Positions 10,089-19,926 of a DNA stretch of 64,000 nucleotides are shown here, in pieces. The DNA comes from Streptomyces aureus. Its GTDB lineage: Bacteria > Actinomycetota > Actinomycetes > Streptomycetales > Streptomycetaceae. A program made the position numbers and the translations under genes. The notes beneath the pieces were generated by a model. It worked only from the letters and a program-made list of their open reading frames with translations. It made no database searches and was not told the origin of the DNA. The first letter of the stretch is position 1; every line of letters starts with the position of its first letter. The stretch is taken from positions 133,893 to 197,892 of the forward strand of contig NZ_JNZD01000012.1 in the NCBI RefSeq assembly GCF_000725495.1, given 5' to 3'.

Positions 10089-12761
10089 TTACTTGGCCGT
10101 CTCGGCGACGAGGCGCTGGACCGCGTCGATGGCCTCGCCGACGGCGGCCGGGTTCTGGCCGCCGCCCTGGGCGACGTCCGGCTTGCCGCCACCGCCGCCG
10201 CCGAGCGTCTTGGCGGCACCGCGGACCAGCTCGCCGGCCTTGAGTCCGCGCTCGCGGGCGGCCTCGTTGGTGGCGATGACCGTCAGCGGCTTGCCGCCCA
10301 CCACCGTGAACAGGGCAACGACGACGGCGCGTCCACCCTGGATACGGCCGCGCACGTCGAGGACCAGCTTGCGCAGGTCGTCGGCGCCCGTGCCGTCCGG
10401 GACCTGACCGGTGACCAGGGCCACGCCGTTCACGTCCTGGGCGGACTCGACCAGACCGGCGGCGGCCTGCAGGACCTTCTCCGCTCGGAACTTCTCGATC
10501 TCCTTCTCGGCGTCCTTCAGCTTGCCGAGCATGGCGGAGACCTTCTCCGGAAGCTCCTCCGGACGGCCCTTGACCAGCTCCTGGAGCTGGGCGACGACCG
10601 TGTGCTCACGGGCCAGGAAGTTGTAGGCGTCGACGCCGACCAGGGCCTCGATGCGGCGCACGCCGGAGCCGATGGACGACTCGCCGAGCAGCTTCACCAG
10701 GCCGAGCTGGGCGGTGTTGTGCACGTGGGTGCCGCCGCACAGCTCCTTGGAGAAGTCGCCGATGGTCACGACGCGGACGCGCTCGCCGTACTTCTCGCCG
10801 AACTCGGCGATGGCGCCCTGCTTCTTGGCCTCGTCGATGCTCATGACCTCGGCCTGGACGTCCAGGTCGCGGGCGAGCACCTCGTTGATCTGCTGCTCGA
10901 CGTCCGTCATCACGGCCGTCGGGACGGCGGACGGGGAGCCGAAGTCGAAGCGGAAACGGCCGGGCTGGTTCTCGGAACCGGCCTGGGCGGCCGTCGGGCC
11001 GAGGGCGTCGCGCAGCGCCTGGTGCGTGAGGTGCGTGGCCGAGTGGGCGCGGGCGATGGCCTTGCGACGGCGTACGTCGATGGTGGCCTGGGCCTTGGCG
11101 CCGACGGTGGCCTCGCCGACCTGGACGACACCCTTGTGGACGTACACACCCGGGACGGGCTTCTGGCAGTCGCGGATCTCGATGACGGCGCCGGAGTCGA
11201 CCCGGATGCGGCCGGTGTCGCCGATCTGGCCGCCGCCCTCGGCGTAGAACGGGGTGCGGTCGAGGACGATCTCGACCTCGTCGCCTTCGGTGGCGGCCGG
11301 GGAGGAGACACCGTCGACGAGGATGCCGACGATCGTCGACTCGGCCTCGGTGCCGTCGTAGCCGACGAAGTCGGTCTCGCCGGCGGCGTCGGCGATCTGG
11401 CGGTAGGCGCCGAGGTCGGCGTGGCCCGACTTCTTGGCGCGGGCGTCGGCCTTGGCCTTGTCCCGCTGCTCCTTCATCAGGCGGCGGAAGCCGTCCTCGT
11501 CCACCGACAGGCCCTGTTCGGCGGCCATTTCGAGGGTGAGGTCGATCGGGAAGCCCCACGTGTCGTGGAGCAGGAAGGCCTTGTCGCCGGCCAGGACCGT
11601 GCCGCCGGACGACTTGGTGTCCGTGATGGCCGTGTCGAGGATGTTCGTGCCGGCCTTCAGCGTCTTGAGGAAGGCGGCCTCCTCGGCGAGGGCCACGGTC
11701 TCGATCCGCTGCCGGTCGGTGACCAGGTCCGGGTACTGCTGGCCCATCATGCCGATGACGACGTCGATGAGGTCCTTGACGACCGGTCCGGTGGCGCCGA
11801 GCAGACGCATGTTCCGGATGGCGCGGCGCATGATGCGGCGCAGCACGTAGCCGCGGCCCTCGTTGCCGGGGCTCACACCGTCGCCGATGAGCATCACGGA
11901 GGTGCGCATGTGGTCGGTGACCACGCGCAGCGAGACGTCGGAGCCGTGGGCGGCGCCGTACTCGACACCGGTCAGCTCGGTGGCCTTCTTGATGACGGCC
12001 ATGGAGGTGTCGATCTCGTACATGTTCTGCACGCCCTGCAGAATCATGGCGAGGCGCTCGAGGCCGAGACCGGTGTCGATGTTCTTGCTGGGCAGCTCGC
12101 CGAGGATCTCGAAGTCGTCCTTCGAGATGCCCTCGCCGCGCTCGTACTGCATGAAGACCAGGTTCCAGATCTCCACGTAGCGCTCGTCGTTGACGGCCGG
12201 GCCGCCCTCGACGCCGAACTCGGGGCCGCGGTCGTAGTTGATCTCGGAGCAGGGACCGCAGGGGCCCGGGACGCCCATGGACCAGTAGTTGTCCTTCTTG
12301 CCCAGGCGCTGGATGCGCTCGGACGGGACGCCGATCTTGTCGCGCCAGATGGTCTCGGCCTCGTCGTCGTCGAGGTAGACCGTGATCCACAGACGCTCGG
12401 GGTCGAGGCCGTAACCACCCTTGTCCTGGGGCGTGGTGAGCAGCTCCCAGGCGTAGGTGATGGCGCCTTCCTTGAAGTAGTCGCCGAAGGAGAAGTTGCC
12501 GCACATCTGGAAGAACGTGCCGTGGCGCGTGGTCTTGCCGACCTCTTCGATGTCGGGCGTGCGCACGCACTTCTGCACGCTGGTGGCGCGGGCCCAGGGG
12601 GCCTTGACCTCACCGAGGAAGTACGGCTTGAAGGGGACCATGCCGGCGGGGACCAGGAGCAGAGTCGGGTCGTCCGCGATGAGCGACGCCGAAGGGACGA
12701 CGGTGTGACCGCGCTCCTCGTAGAAGCTCAACCAGCGGCGGCGGATTTCAGCCGACTCCAT
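10089..12761 (-). CDS. alaS: Alanyl-tRNA synthetase
   Basis: 890 aa, full length. N-terminal class II catalytic domain (about 1-260), tRNA-recognition region, editing domain with HSATHLTH and the CGGTHVHN zinc/editing motif, and C-terminal glycine-rich oligomerisation domain ([15 protein letters not shown]). It charges tRNA-Ala and hydrolyses Ser- and Gly-tRNA-Ala. ATG start at 12759-12761 shares one base with the stop of the upstream DUF6167 gene. No T-box or other leader is visible because the gene is internal to the run. Confidence 0.98.
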   Translation of the reverse strand: MESAEIRRRWLSFYEERGHTVVPSASLIADDPTLLLVPAGMVPFKPYFLGEVKAPWARATSVQKCVRTPDIEEVGKTTRHGTFFQMCGNFSFGDYFKEGAITYAWELLTTPQDKGGYGLDPERLWITVYLDDDEAETIWRDKIGVPSERIQRLGKKDNYWSMGVPGPCGPCSEINYDRGPEFGVEGGPAVNDERYVEIWNLVFMQYERGEGISKDDFEILGELPSKNIDTGLGLERLAMILQGVQNMYEIDTSMAVIKKATELTGVEYGAAHGSDVSLRVVTDHMRTSVMLIGDGVSPGNEGRGYVLRRIMRRAIRNMRLLGATGPVVKDLIDVVIGMMGQQYPDLVTDRQRIETVALAEEAAFLKTLKAGTNILDTAITDTKSSGGTVLAGDKAFLLHDTWGFPIDLTLEMAAEQGLSVDEDGFRRLMKEQRDKAKADARAKKSGHADLGAYRQIADAAGETDFVGYDGTEAESTIVGILVDGVSSPAATEGDEVEIVLDRTPFYAEGGGQIGDTGRIRVDSGAVIEIRDCQKPVPGVYVHKGVVQVGEATVGAKAQATIDVRRRKAIARAHSATHLTHQALRDALGPTAAQAGSENQPGRFRFDFGSPSAVPTAVMTDVEQQINEVLARDLDVQAEVMSIDEAKKQGAIAEFGEKYGERVRVVTIGDFSKELCGGTHVHNTAQLGLVKLLGESSIGSGVRRIEALVGVDAYNFLAREHTVVAQLQELVKGRPEELPEKVSAMLGKLKDAEKEIEKFRAEKVLQAAAGLVESAQDVNGVALVTGQVPDGTGADDLRKLVLDVRGRIQGGRAVVVALFTVVGGKPLTVIATNEAARERGLKAGELVRGAAKTLGGGGGGKPDVAQGGGQNPAAVGEAIDAVQRLVAETAK

Positions 12762-13114
12762 CAGTGGTCCTCATTCCGGTTGTACGAGTACGTCGTGTTG
12801 TCGAGGTACTTGATCTGCTTGTTGTCGCCGGACTGCCCGCCGTCGATCGCGCGGACGCGGCGCTGCGTGGGCAGTTCGGGGTCGGGGTGCCCGTTCAGGC
12901 CGAGCACCTCTCCGAGTTCGGCCTCGCGCTGGGCCATCCCGTCACGGACGTCGAGCGCGAACTCCTTGAGCCGGTGGCCCGCGTCGATCGCCTTGTTCGC
13001 GGCCTGTGCCGCGAGGCTCTCGGGGGTCAGCTGCCTGAGCTTGCGGTTGACCTTGGTGGTGGCCCATACACCCGCGGCTGCGCCCGCGGTGAACCAGAAC
13101 GTACGGCGGAACAT
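12761..13114 (-). CDS. DUF6167 family small membrane-anchored protein
   Basis: 117 aa with an N-terminal hydrophobic segment ([18 protein letters not shown], about residues 5-20) and a helical, charged remainder. It is a conserved actinobacterial protein of unknown role always found between alaS and a DUF948 protein, so a link to the cell envelope is likely but unproven. ATG start, 7 bp after the DUF948 gene, and 1-bp overlap with alaS. Confidence 0.75.
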   Translation of the reverse strand: MFRRTFWFTAGAAAGVWATTKVNRKLRQLTPESLAAQAANKAIDAGHRLKEFALDVRDGMAQREAELGEVLGLNGHPDPELPTQRRVRAIDGGQSGDNKQIKYLDNTTYSYNRNEDH

Positions 13115-13121
13115 CGCTGCG

Positions 13122-13556
13122 TCAGTCCTTCTTCCGCTTTCCCCGCCGCGCGGACGGGACGGTGCGGCCCACGATCACGGTACGCCGGGACGCTTTGTCG
13201 GGCACATTCTCTCGACGGCCCCCGATGGCCCGGCGCACGCCGTAGCCGAACGCCGCGACCTTGACCAGCGGGCCGCCGAACGTGGAGGCGACGGTGGTCG
13301 ACAGCGCCGAGGCGTTCGACGTGACCTCCTGGACGTCCGACGCGATGGCGTCGACCCGGTCGATCTGCGTCTGCGCGGAGCGCACCGCCGCGGAGGCGTC
13401 GGCGAGGAGCGGCACGGCCTGCTCGGTCACGTCCGCCACGAGCTTGGTGGTCGCCCTGAGCGTCTGGGCCAGCCTCACCAGCGCGACGGCGAGGAAGGAG
13501 ACCAGGATCGCCCAGAAGACGGCCACCAGGATCCCGGCCACCTCACCACCGGACAC
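13122..13556 (-). CDS. DUF948 domain-containing protein
   Basis: 144 aa from the GTG at 13554-13556, chosen because the membrane helix (GEVAGILVAVFWAILVSFLA) then begins at residue 4; upstream codons are not family-like. After the helix comes a long amphipathic coiled-coil region (about 25-105), the DUF948 hallmark, and a very basic tail. Function unknown; such proteins resemble envelope or stress-associated membrane proteins. It appears to be the first gene of the minus-strand run, with its promoter shared with the divergent STAND ATPase gene. Confidence 0.8.
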   Translation of the reverse strand: MSGGEVAGILVAVFWAILVSFLAVALVRLAQTLRATTKLVADVTEQAVPLLADASAAVRSAQTQIDRVDAIASDVQEVTSNASALSTTVASTFGGPLVKVAAFGYGVRRAIGGRRENVPDKASRRTVIVGRTVPSARRGKRKKD

Positions 13557-13628
13557 TGTGCACCCGCTCCCTGACTGTGTGCCTGAACATCGAAAAGTCG
13601 TCACCCGAGCCTATCGCGCCGGGGCCGG

Positions 13629-13713
13629 GGCTCCGTACCGCATTAATCCGCTCCGTCGTGTGGAGTTGCGCGAACCGATTGTACGGAGCGCTCACGGGTC
13701 AGTACGCTCCGTA
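13629..13713. promoter_or_regulatory. Four CGCTCCGTA-like sites in a divergent promoter region
   Basis: GGCTCCGTA at 13629-13637, CGCTCCGTC at 13649-13657, its exact inverse TACGGAGCG at 13682-13690 and CGCTCCGTA at 13705-13713. The last two form a 9-bp inverted repeat ending 5 bp before the ATPase start codon. All four lie in the 161-bp gap between DUF948 and the STAND ATPase gene, as expected for a repressor or autoregulator. The repeats are seen; the binding protein is unknown. Confidence 0.5.
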
Positions 13714-13717
13714 TCTC

Positions 13718-15886
13718 ATGCAGCGTTCATTCCCCGCCCGGCGCTCCGCTCCTGCCGCAGCGGGCAATCTGCCCCTGGAACCCGACGCGTTCGTCGGGCG
13801 CTCCGCAGAGCTGGCCCGGCTGGCCGAGGCACTGGAGACGGTCCGGCTGGTCACGGTGACGGGCATGGGGGGCGTCGGCAAGACCCGGTTCGCCGCGCAC
13901 GCGGCCGCGCGGGCCGGCGCGTGCGACGGGGTGTGGCGCGTGGACCTGTCCGCGGTGCACGACCCGGCACTTCTCGACCACGCCGTGGCCGAGGCCCTCG
14001 GTCTGACGGACCACACGGCCGCCTCGCCGCGCCAGGTGCTGCTCGAGCATGCGGCCGGACGTCGGCTCCTGCTGGTCCTGGACGGTTTCGAGCACCTGGT
14101 GGACGGGAGCGCCGCGCTGGTGGGCGCGTTGCTGCGGCGGGCGCCGGGGGTACGGGTGCTGGCCGTGGGCCGCAGACCGCTGGACATCGCCGGCGAGCGG
14201 GTCTTCCCGCTGGCGCCCCTGTCCGACGAGGACGCCGTGGAACTGTTCGCGCAGCGGGCGGCGGCCCGGGTGCCCGGCTTCGCCCTGGACGAGACGAACG
14301 GCTCCGACGTCCGGGAGCTGTGCCGGCGCCTCGACGGGATCCCGCTGGCGCTGGAACTGGCGGCGGGCCGGGTGGCCTCCCTCTCCCCCGCCCAGCTGCT
14401 CGCCCGTCTCGAGGACCGGTTCCGGCTGCTGACCGGGGGGCTGCGCGACGCCTCGCCGCGGCACCGGACGCTGCGGACCGCGATCGGCTGGAGCCACGAG
14501 CTGTGCACTCCGGCGGAGCGGCTGCTGTGGGCGCGGCTGTCGGTGTTCGCGGGCCGCTTCGACCTGGAGGCCGCCGAGTACGTGTGCAGCGGCGACGGAC
14601 TGCACGCCGACGACGTCCTCGACGTGCTCGGTGAACTCCTCGCGCAGTCGGTGATCTCGCGCGAGGAGGGCCCGGCGGGGGTGCGCTACCGGATGCTGGA
14701 CACGGTCCGTGCCTACGGCGCGCACTGGCTGACGGCGACGGGCGACGCCGAGCGGCTGCGCCGGCGCCACCGCGACTGGTACATGGGCCTGGTCACCTGG
14801 TGCGAGCTGGACTGGTTCTCGTCACGGCAGGGCGAGGTGGCGCTGCGCGTCGAGACGGAGCTGCCCAATCTGCGCTGCGCGCTGGAGTATTCGCTCGGCG
14901 AGCCGGACGAGACGCATCTGGGCCAGTACCTTGCGGGCTCGCTGTGGTTCTACTGGGTCGGCTGCGGCCGGCTCGCCGAGGGGCGGCACTGGCTGGAGCG
15001 CAGTGTCGAGCTCGACGGCGACCGTGACCAGGCGCGGCTGAAGGCCCTGTGGGTCCTCGGCTACGTGGCGGTCCTCCAGGGCGACTCGGTGCCCGCGCTG
15101 TCAGCGCTGCAGGAGTGCCGCGAGGAGGCGGAACGCTGCGAGAACGCCCTCGCGGTCGCCTACGCCGAGCATCGGACCGGCTGTCTGGCACTGGTCACGG
15201 ACGACATGGCGCGCGCCGAGGTGCTGCTGCGCTCGGCGCTGGACCGCTATCACGAGATCGGCGAACTCAACAGCAATGTGCTGATGGGCCAGATCGAGCT
15301 CGCGATGACCCTGGCCTTCCAGGGCGACATGCCGGGCGCGGTGAAGCTGTGCGAGGACGTCCGGGGGGTCTGCGAGGACCACGGGGAGCGCTGGGCGCTG
15401 GCCTACGCGCTGTACGTGCTCGCCTACCAGGCCCAGGCCGAGGGCGACCCGGCGGGAGCGCGCGGTCTGCTGGAGCGGGGCCTCGGCATCGCCCACGGCT
15501 TCCACGACCTGCTCGGCTCGGTGCTCGCCCTCGAACTGCTCGCCCTGGTCACGGTCGTGGAGGGCGATCCGGCCGAGGCGGCGCTGCTGCAGGGCGCGGC
15601 GTCGCGGATGTGGCCGTCGGTGGGCCTGCCGCTGTTCGGTTCGGCGTACTACAACGCGCCGCACGAGCGCTGCGCGGCGCTGTGCCGGCAGGAGCTGGGC
15701 GACGAGGTCTACGAGGAGCGTCTGCGGGCCGGTGAGCTGCTCGGGCAGGACGCCGCCGTGGCCCGTGCGCTGGGCGGTGCCGGGATCCCGCCGCTCGGGG
15801 CGGTGCCGTCGCAGCGCCGGCTGCCCCCGGACATGCGAAAGCCCGCCGTCTCGCCCACCTCGAAGGGCGGGGAGACGACGGGCTGA
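13718..15886 (+). CDS. STAND (NB-ARC/LAL-like) ATPase with TPR region, no HTH
   Basis: 722 aa from the ATG at 13718; the open frame extends 47 codons upstream but lacks family similarity there. N-terminal P-loop domain with TGMGGVGKTR Walker A (about residues 48-57), LLLVLDGFE Walker B and a conserved GIPLALELAAGR GxP motif typical of STAND ATPases related to AfsR and LAL regulators. The second half is helical TPR-like repeats. LuxR-type relatives carry a C-terminal helix-turn-helix after the repeats, but here the protein ends in a Pro/Arg-rich tail. So it is probably a signal-transducing ATPase rather than a DNA-binding regulator by itself. It is divergent from the DUF948 gene, and its last codons form a terminator. 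Confidence 0.82.
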   Translation: MQRSFPARRSAPAAAGNLPLEPDAFVGRSAELARLAEALETVRLVTVTGMGGVGKTRFAAHAAARAGACDGVWRVDLSAVHDPALLDHAVAEALGLTDHTAASPRQVLLEHAAGRRLLLVLDGFEHLVDGSAALVGALLRRAPGVRVLAVGRRPLDIAGERVFPLAPLSDEDAVELFAQRAAARVPGFALDETNGSDVRELCRRLDGIPLALELAAGRVASLSPAQLLARLEDRFRLLTGGLRDASPRHRTLRTAIGWSHELCTPAERLLWARLSVFAGRFDLEAAEYVCSGDGLHADDVLDVLGELLAQSVISREEGPAGVRYRMLDTVRAYGAHWLTATGDAERLRRRHRDWYMGLVTWCELDWFSSRQGEVALRVETELPNLRCALEYSLGEPDETHLGQYLAGSLWFYWVGCGRLAEGRHWLERSVELDGDRDQARLKALWVLGYVAVLQGDSVPALSALQECREEAERCENALAVAYAEHRTGCLALVTDDMARAEVLLRSALDRYHEIGELNSNVLMGQIELAMTLAFQGDMPGAVKLCEDVRGVCEDHGERWALAYALYVLAYQAQAEGDPAGARGLLERGLGIAHGFHDLLGSVLALELLALVTVVEGDPAEAALLQGAASRMWPSVGLPLFGSAYYNAPHERCAALCRQELGDEVYEERLRAGELLGQDAAVARALGGAGIPPLGAVPSQRRLPPDMRKPAVSPTSKGGETTG
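15840..15884. terminator. Terminator hairpin inside the last codons of the STAND ATPase gene
   Basis: AGCCCGCCGTCTCGCCC (from 15840) pairs with GGGCGGGGAGACGACGGGCT (15865-15884) with few mismatches across an 8-nt loop, ending on the T of the TGA stop. It lies between convergent genes and can serve the rpsD transcript from the other side. Confidence 0.7.
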
Positions 15887-15925
15887 CGCTGACGCGCAGG
15901 TGGTACCGCGTCCGCTGTAGGAAGA

Positions 15926-16540
15926 TCAGCGGGCGTAGTACTCGACGACGAGCTGCTCGTCGCAGATCACCGGGATCTCCTTGCGGTTCGGCTCGCGGTC
16001 CAGGCGGAAGGCCAGGGCGGCGAGGTTCACCTGGAGGTAGCGCGGGGTCTCGCCGTCGGGGGCGAAGCCGCCCGCGCGGGAAACCTCGAACAGCGTCTTG
16101 CTGCGGCTGCGCTCGCGGACCATCACGACGTCGTCGGGACGGACGCGGAACGAGGGCTTGTCGACCTTCTGGCCGTTGACCTCGATGTGGCCGTGAACGA
16201 CCATCTGGCGGGCCTGGTAGATCGTGCGGGCGATGCCCGAACGCAGGACCAGCGCGTCGAGACGACGCTCCAGCTCGATGATCAGGGCCTCACCGGTCTT
16301 GCCCTGGACCTTGGAGGCACGCTCGTAGGCGCGGACGAGCTGACGCTCGGACACGTCGTACTGCGCGCGCAGACGCTGCTTCTCGAGCAGACGGACCTTG
16401 TAGTCCGAGTTCTGCTTGCGGCCACGGCCGTGCTCACCCGGCGGGTAGGGGCGGGCCTCGAAGTACTTGACAGCCTTCGGGGTCAGCGCGATACCGAGCG
16501 CACGCGACTTCTTGACCTTGGGGCGGGACTGGTTCGCCAT
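15926..16540 (-). CDS. rpsD: 30S ribosomal protein S4 (zinc-free form)
   Basis: 204 aa from the ATG at 16538-16540; an open frame continues far upstream but carries no S4 similarity. S4 nucleates 16S rRNA folding in the 30S body. The N-terminus lacks zinc-binding cysteines, and the S4 RNA-binding domain ([20 protein letters not shown], about 93-112) and EYYAR end are standard. The gene stands alone here, not in the alpha operon with rpsM, rpsK and rpoA, which as I recall is usual for Streptomyces. Its SD sequence sits in a small hairpin. Confidence 0.96.
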   Translation of the reverse strand: MANQSRPKVKKSRALGIALTPKAVKYFEARPYPPGEHGRGRKQNSDYKVRLLEKQRLRAQYDVSERQLVRAYERASKVQGKTGEALIIELERRLDALVLRSGIARTIYQARQMVVHGHIEVNGQKVDKPSFRVRPDDVVMVRERSRSKTLFEVSRAGGFAPDGETPRYLQVNLAALAFRLDREPNRKEIPVICDEQLVVEYYAR

Positions 16541-16545
16541 GAACC

Positions 16546-16560
16546 AAACACCTCGTGTTT
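16546..16560 (-). promoter_or_regulatory. Hairpin holding the rpsD Shine-Dalgarno sequence
   Basis: AAACAC-CTC-GTGTTT, a perfect 6-bp inverted repeat with a 3-nt loop, 6-20 bases before the rpsD ATG. On the mRNA the loop and 3' arm contain GAGGTG, the likely ribosome-binding site. Such a structure could let translation be switched, for example by S4 itself as in other bacteria. Confidence 0.4.
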
Positions 16561-16880
16561 CTGATGCGAATACGGCTTCACCAGGGTTAGGGGAGGTCGC
16601 AATCCGCAGCCCGGGAAACCCTCCTCGCCGCTGTGGAGATCCACGGGGACGGGGCGGGCAGCCGCTCCTGGGTCTGGGCACATACGTGCAGCACGCGAGT
16701 GGCCCACCGACCGCTCCCGGGAATCCGGGTGGTGGTGGGCTGCCCGCGACACCTTCGACGGTGCGCGACGCTCCTGGAATCCCCCCGTGGAGGCGGGGGC
16801 TCCGGCTGGATGTCCCGTTCTGGTGGTGCCGACCGGAGCCGGACACGGGACGCAGCGCTTCGAGCCATCGTACAGGGTGC
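16561..16880. other. Upstream region of rpsD
   Basis: 320 bp between the rpsD leader hairpin and the rarA stop. It must hold the rpsD promoter, but I could not fix -35/-10 pairs with confidence; TACGAT on the minus strand near 16871-16876 is one possible -10. No gene or long hairpin is evident. Confidence 0.35.
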
Positions 16881-18236
16881 TCAGGCACGCCCTCTACCGA
16901 GGTGTTTCCTGGTCCACTCCACCGCGTCGGCGTACCGCGCCTCGGCGCCGTGCCGGGTCGGGGCGTAGTACTCCCGGTCCGCGAGCGACTCGGGCGCGTA
17001 CTGCTGGGCCGCGATGCCCTCGGGCAGGTCGTGGGGATACACGTACCCCTGGGCGTGCCCGAGCTTGGCCGCGCCCTTGTAGTGGCCGTCGCGCAGATGG
17101 GCCGGGACGGGGCCCGTGTGTCCCTTGCGCACGTCGTCCATGGCGGCGCCAATGGCCATGGTCGCGGAGTTGGACTTGGGGGCCAGCGCGAGGGCGATGG
17201 TGGCGTGGCTGAGGGTGAGCGCGGCCTCGGGGAAGCCGATCATCGCGACGGCCTGGGCGGCGGCCACGGCTATGGGCAGCGCGTTCGGGTCGGCGAGGCC
17301 GATGTCCTCGCTGGCGGAGATCATCAGCCGGCGGGCGATGAAGCGGGGGTCCTCGCCCGCCTCGATCATCCGGGCCAGGTAGTGCAGGGCGGCGTCCACG
17401 TCCGAGCCGCGGATGGACTTGATGAGGGCGCTCGCCACGTCGTAGTGCTGGTCGCCGTCGCGGTCGTACTTCACGGCGGCACGGTCGACGGTCTCCTCCA
17501 GCGTCTGGAGGCTGATCTCGGCCTCGCCCTTGTCGAGGGCGGCGCCGGCCGCCGCCTCCAGGGCGGTCAGGGCGCGGCGGGCGTCGCCGCCGGCGATCCG
17601 CAGCAGATGGTCCTCGGCGTCCCCGGGCAGGGTGACGGATTCCCTGAGGCCGCGCTCCGAGCCGAGCGCCCGGCGCAGCAGGCCGCGCAGGTCGTCGTCG
17701 GTGAGCGGTTCGAGGGTGAGCAGGAGGGAGCGGGAGAGCAGCGGCGAGATCACCGAGAAGTACGGGTTCTCGGTGGTCGCGGCGATCAGGGTCACCCAGC
17801 GGTTCTCGACTGCCGGGAGCAGGGAGTCCTGCTGGGCCTTGCTGAAGCGGTGGATCTCGTCCAGGAAGAGGACGGTCTCCTTGCCGAAACCGCCGGCCGC
17901 GCGGCGGGCGCCGTCGATGACCGCGCGGACCTCCTTGACGCCCGCGGTGATCGCGGAGAGTTCCACGAAGCGCTTGTCGGTGGCCTTGGAGACGACGTAC
18001 GCGAGGGTCGTCTTGCCGGTGCCCGGCGGTCCCCAGAGGATCACCGAGGACGGTCCGGCCGGGCCGCCGCTCGCCTCGGCGACGAGTCTGCGCAGCGGGG
18101 AGCCCGGCTTCAGCAGGTGCTGCTGCCCCACGACCTCGTCGAGGGTGCGCGGACGCATCCGCACGGCCAGGGGACTGCCGGCGGGGTCCTTCTCCTGGCG
18201 TTCTTCTGCTGCGGCGGTGAACAGGTCGGGCTCCAC
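16881..18236 (-). CDS. rarA: Replication-associated recombination protein RarA/MgsA
   Basis: 451 aa AAA+ ATPase of the clamp-loader-like RarA family, acting at stalled replication forks. [17 protein letters not shown] at the N-terminus is typical, followed by Walker [10 protein letters not shown], Walker [10 protein letters not shown], the ATTENP sensor 1 and the C-terminal tetramerisation domain. GTG start (18234-18236). It is 44 bp after the VKOR gene on the same strand, then 340 bp separate it from rpsD. Confidence 0.94.
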   Translation of the reverse strand: MEPDLFTAAAEERQEKDPAGSPLAVRMRPRTLDEVVGQQHLLKPGSPLRRLVAEASGGPAGPSSVILWGPPGTGKTTLAYVVSKATDKRFVELSAITAGVKEVRAVIDGARRAAGGFGKETVLFLDEIHRFSKAQQDSLLPAVENRWVTLIAATTENPYFSVISPLLSRSLLLTLEPLTDDDLRGLLRRALGSERGLRESVTLPGDAEDHLLRIAGGDARRALTALEAAAGAALDKGEAEISLQTLEETVDRAAVKYDRDGDQHYDVASALIKSIRGSDVDAALHYLARMIEAGEDPRFIARRLMISASEDIGLADPNALPIAVAAAQAVAMIGFPEAALTLSHATIALALAPKSNSATMAIGAAMDDVRKGHTGPVPAHLRDGHYKGAAKLGHAQGYVYPHDLPEGIAAQQYAPESLADREYYAPTRHGAEARYADAVEWTRKHLGRGRA

Positions 18237-18280
18237 GTCAAGAACCTTATGTCACCGCTCGGACAATCCCCCCGGACCGG

Positions 18281-18919
18281 TCAGCTGGTCCAGAAGTCCC
18301 ACCAGCGGGTCAGGATCAGCATGCCGATGATGCCGACGTGCAGGGTCGGCAGGACCCAGGTGAACTCGCCGAAGAAGCCCTTGAGCCAGCCCGGGGCGGG
18401 CAGGAAGCCGTGCCGGACGTTGAAGGACGTCACGTACCAGAACATGGTGATCGTCGCGACCCAGGCCAGGCTGCACCACAGGCACAGCGAGTTGATCCGG
18501 TAGAGCGACTGGAACTGCAGCCAGGTGCAGAAGGCGACGCCGAAGAGCGTGCCCGCGTTGAAGGTCAGCCAGTACCAGCGCGGGAAGGTGGCCCGCGCGA
18601 GCAGGCTCATGCCGACACAGATCACGATGCCGTAGGCGACCAGTCCCAGCATGGGGTTCGGGAAGCCGAAGGCCGCGGCCTGCTCGCTCTTCATGATGTT
18701 GCCGCAGGAGACGACCGGGTTGAGGCTGCAGCCCGGGACGAAGTTCGGGTTCTCGAGCAGCTTGAACTTGTCGATCGTGATGACCCACGCGGCAAGGAGA
18801 CCGGCCGCGCCCGTGATCACCAGCAGCACGGCGAGGGCCCGACTGGCGCCGACCGTCCGCACGGGGGCGGCGGGGCGTTCCACGTCGGTCGGGACGTCCT
18901 TGACTGTCGTCTTGTTCAT
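18281..18919 (-). CDS. Vitamin K epoxide reductase (VKOR) family membrane protein
   Basis: 212 aa from the ATG at 18917-18919, which leaves a 25-residue cytoplasmic tail before the first helix. Five membrane segments. The redox cysteines are visible: a CSLNPVVSC loop after helix 1 and CLWC in NSLCLWCSLAW at the helix 4 end. Bacterial VKOR re-oxidises a DsbA-like partner by passing electrons to quinones, making disulfides in exported proteins; it replaces DsbB in actinobacteria. No DsbA gene is adjacent. Confidence 0.9.
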   Translation of the reverse strand: MNKTTVKDVPTDVERPAAPVRTVGASRALAVLLVITGAAGLLAAWVITIDKFKLLENPNFVPGCSLNPVVSCGNIMKSEQAAAFGFPNPMLGLVAYGIVICVGMSLLARATFPRWYWLTFNAGTLFGVAFCTWLQFQSLYRINSLCLWCSLAWVATITMFWYVTSFNVRHGFLPAPGWLKGFFGEFTWVLPTLHVGIIGMLILTRWWDFWTS

Positions 18920-18984
18920 CACGCCGTTTCCGTAGCTTCGAAGGGGCCGGTGGGCAGGCTCATTGTGCCGCACACGGCCGCCCT

Positions 18985-19000
18985 CCCACCGTTCGGTGGG
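18985..19000. promoter_or_regulatory. Inverted repeat CCCACCG-TT-CGGTGGG
   Basis: Perfect 7-bp arms with a 2-nt centre in the 140-bp gap between the divergent VKOR and ABC transporter genes, 60 bp before the ABC start. It may be an operator for the exporter operon; no regulator is encoded beside it. Confidence 0.4.
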
Positions 19001-19059
19001 CATAAACAAGGTACGCACGGCCGCCCCGGAAGGTTCGGTTCAGGGGGAAGATCGGCCGC

Positions 19060-19926
19060 ATGACAACACACGCGGATCAACTCGCGGTCGACGTACGGGG
19101 GCTGCGCAAGCAGTACGGGGACGTGACCGCCGTCGACGGCATCGATCTGGGTATCCGCCGGGGCGAGGTGTTCGGCCTGCTCGGGCCCAACGGAGCGGGC
19201 AAGAGCACCACGGTGGAGATCCTCCAGGGCAACCGCCGACGGGACGCGGGAGAGGTGTCGGTGCTCGGCTCGGACCCGGAGTCGGGCACGCGCGCGTGGC
19301 GTTCCCGGATCGGAATCGTCTGGCAGGACGAATCCGCGCCCGCCGAGTTGACGGTGGGCGAGACGGTGCGGCATTTCGCCCGCTATTACCCGAATCCCCG
19401 TGATCCCGAGGAAGTCATCGGGCTGGTCGGTCTGGAGGCGAAGGCCGGCAGCAGGATCAAGGCGCTGTCGGGCGGGCAGCGCCGCCGTCTCGACGTCGCC
19501 CTCGGGGTGATCGGCGGGCCCGAACTGCTCCTCCTGGACGAGCCGACCACGGGCTTCGACCCGGCGGCACGACGGCAGTTCTGGGAGCTGATCCGCAGGC
19601 TGGCCGACGAGGGGACGACCATCCTCCTGACCACGCACTACCTGGAGGAGGCCGAGGCCCTCGCGAACCGGCTGGCGGTCGTCGCGCGCGGCCGGGTGGT
19701 CGCCGAGGGCGAACCGGCCGCCCTGCGCGAACGGTTCGGCGGCGAGGCCACGGTCGAGTGGACGGAGGCCGACGGCAGACCGCGCAGCGAACGCACGGAC
19801 ACCCCCACCCGGACGGTCGCCGAACTCGTCCGCCGCTTCGACGGGGAGATCCCGGGACTGCGGGTGAGCCGCCCCACCCTGGAGGACGTCTATCTGCGAC
19901 TGACCGGCCTGGAGGACGCGCGATGA
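19060..19926 (+). CDS. ABC-2 type transporter ATP-binding protein
   Basis: 288 aa. Walker A GPNGAGKS (42-49), ABC signature LSGGQ, Walker B LLLLDEPTTGFD and switch His in LLTTH are intact. The C-terminal extension and ABC-2 partner mark it as a drug/lipid exporter ATPase (DrrA/CcmA-like). Its stop overlaps the permease start (ATGA at 19923-19926), so the two subunits are made together. The substrate cannot be read from the sequence. Confidence 0.93.
   Translation: MTTHADQLAVDVRGLRKQYGDVTAVDGIDLGIRRGEVFGLLGPNGAGKSTTVEILQGNRRRDAGEVSVLGSDPESGTRAWRSRIGIVWQDESAPAELTVGETVRHFARYYPNPRDPEEVIGLVGLEAKAGSRIKALSGGQRRRLDVALGVIGGPELLLLDEPTTGFDPAARRQFWELIRRLADEGTTILLTTHYLEEAEALANRLAVVARGRVVAEGEPAALRERFGGEATVEWTEADGRPRSERTDTPTRTVAELVRRFDGEIPGLRVSRPTLEDVYLRLTGLEDAR

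Noticed and set aside
16865..16890. TACGAT as the rpsD -10 box
   Set aside because: No fitting -35 at 16-18 bp and it would give a leader over 300 nt; too weak to call.
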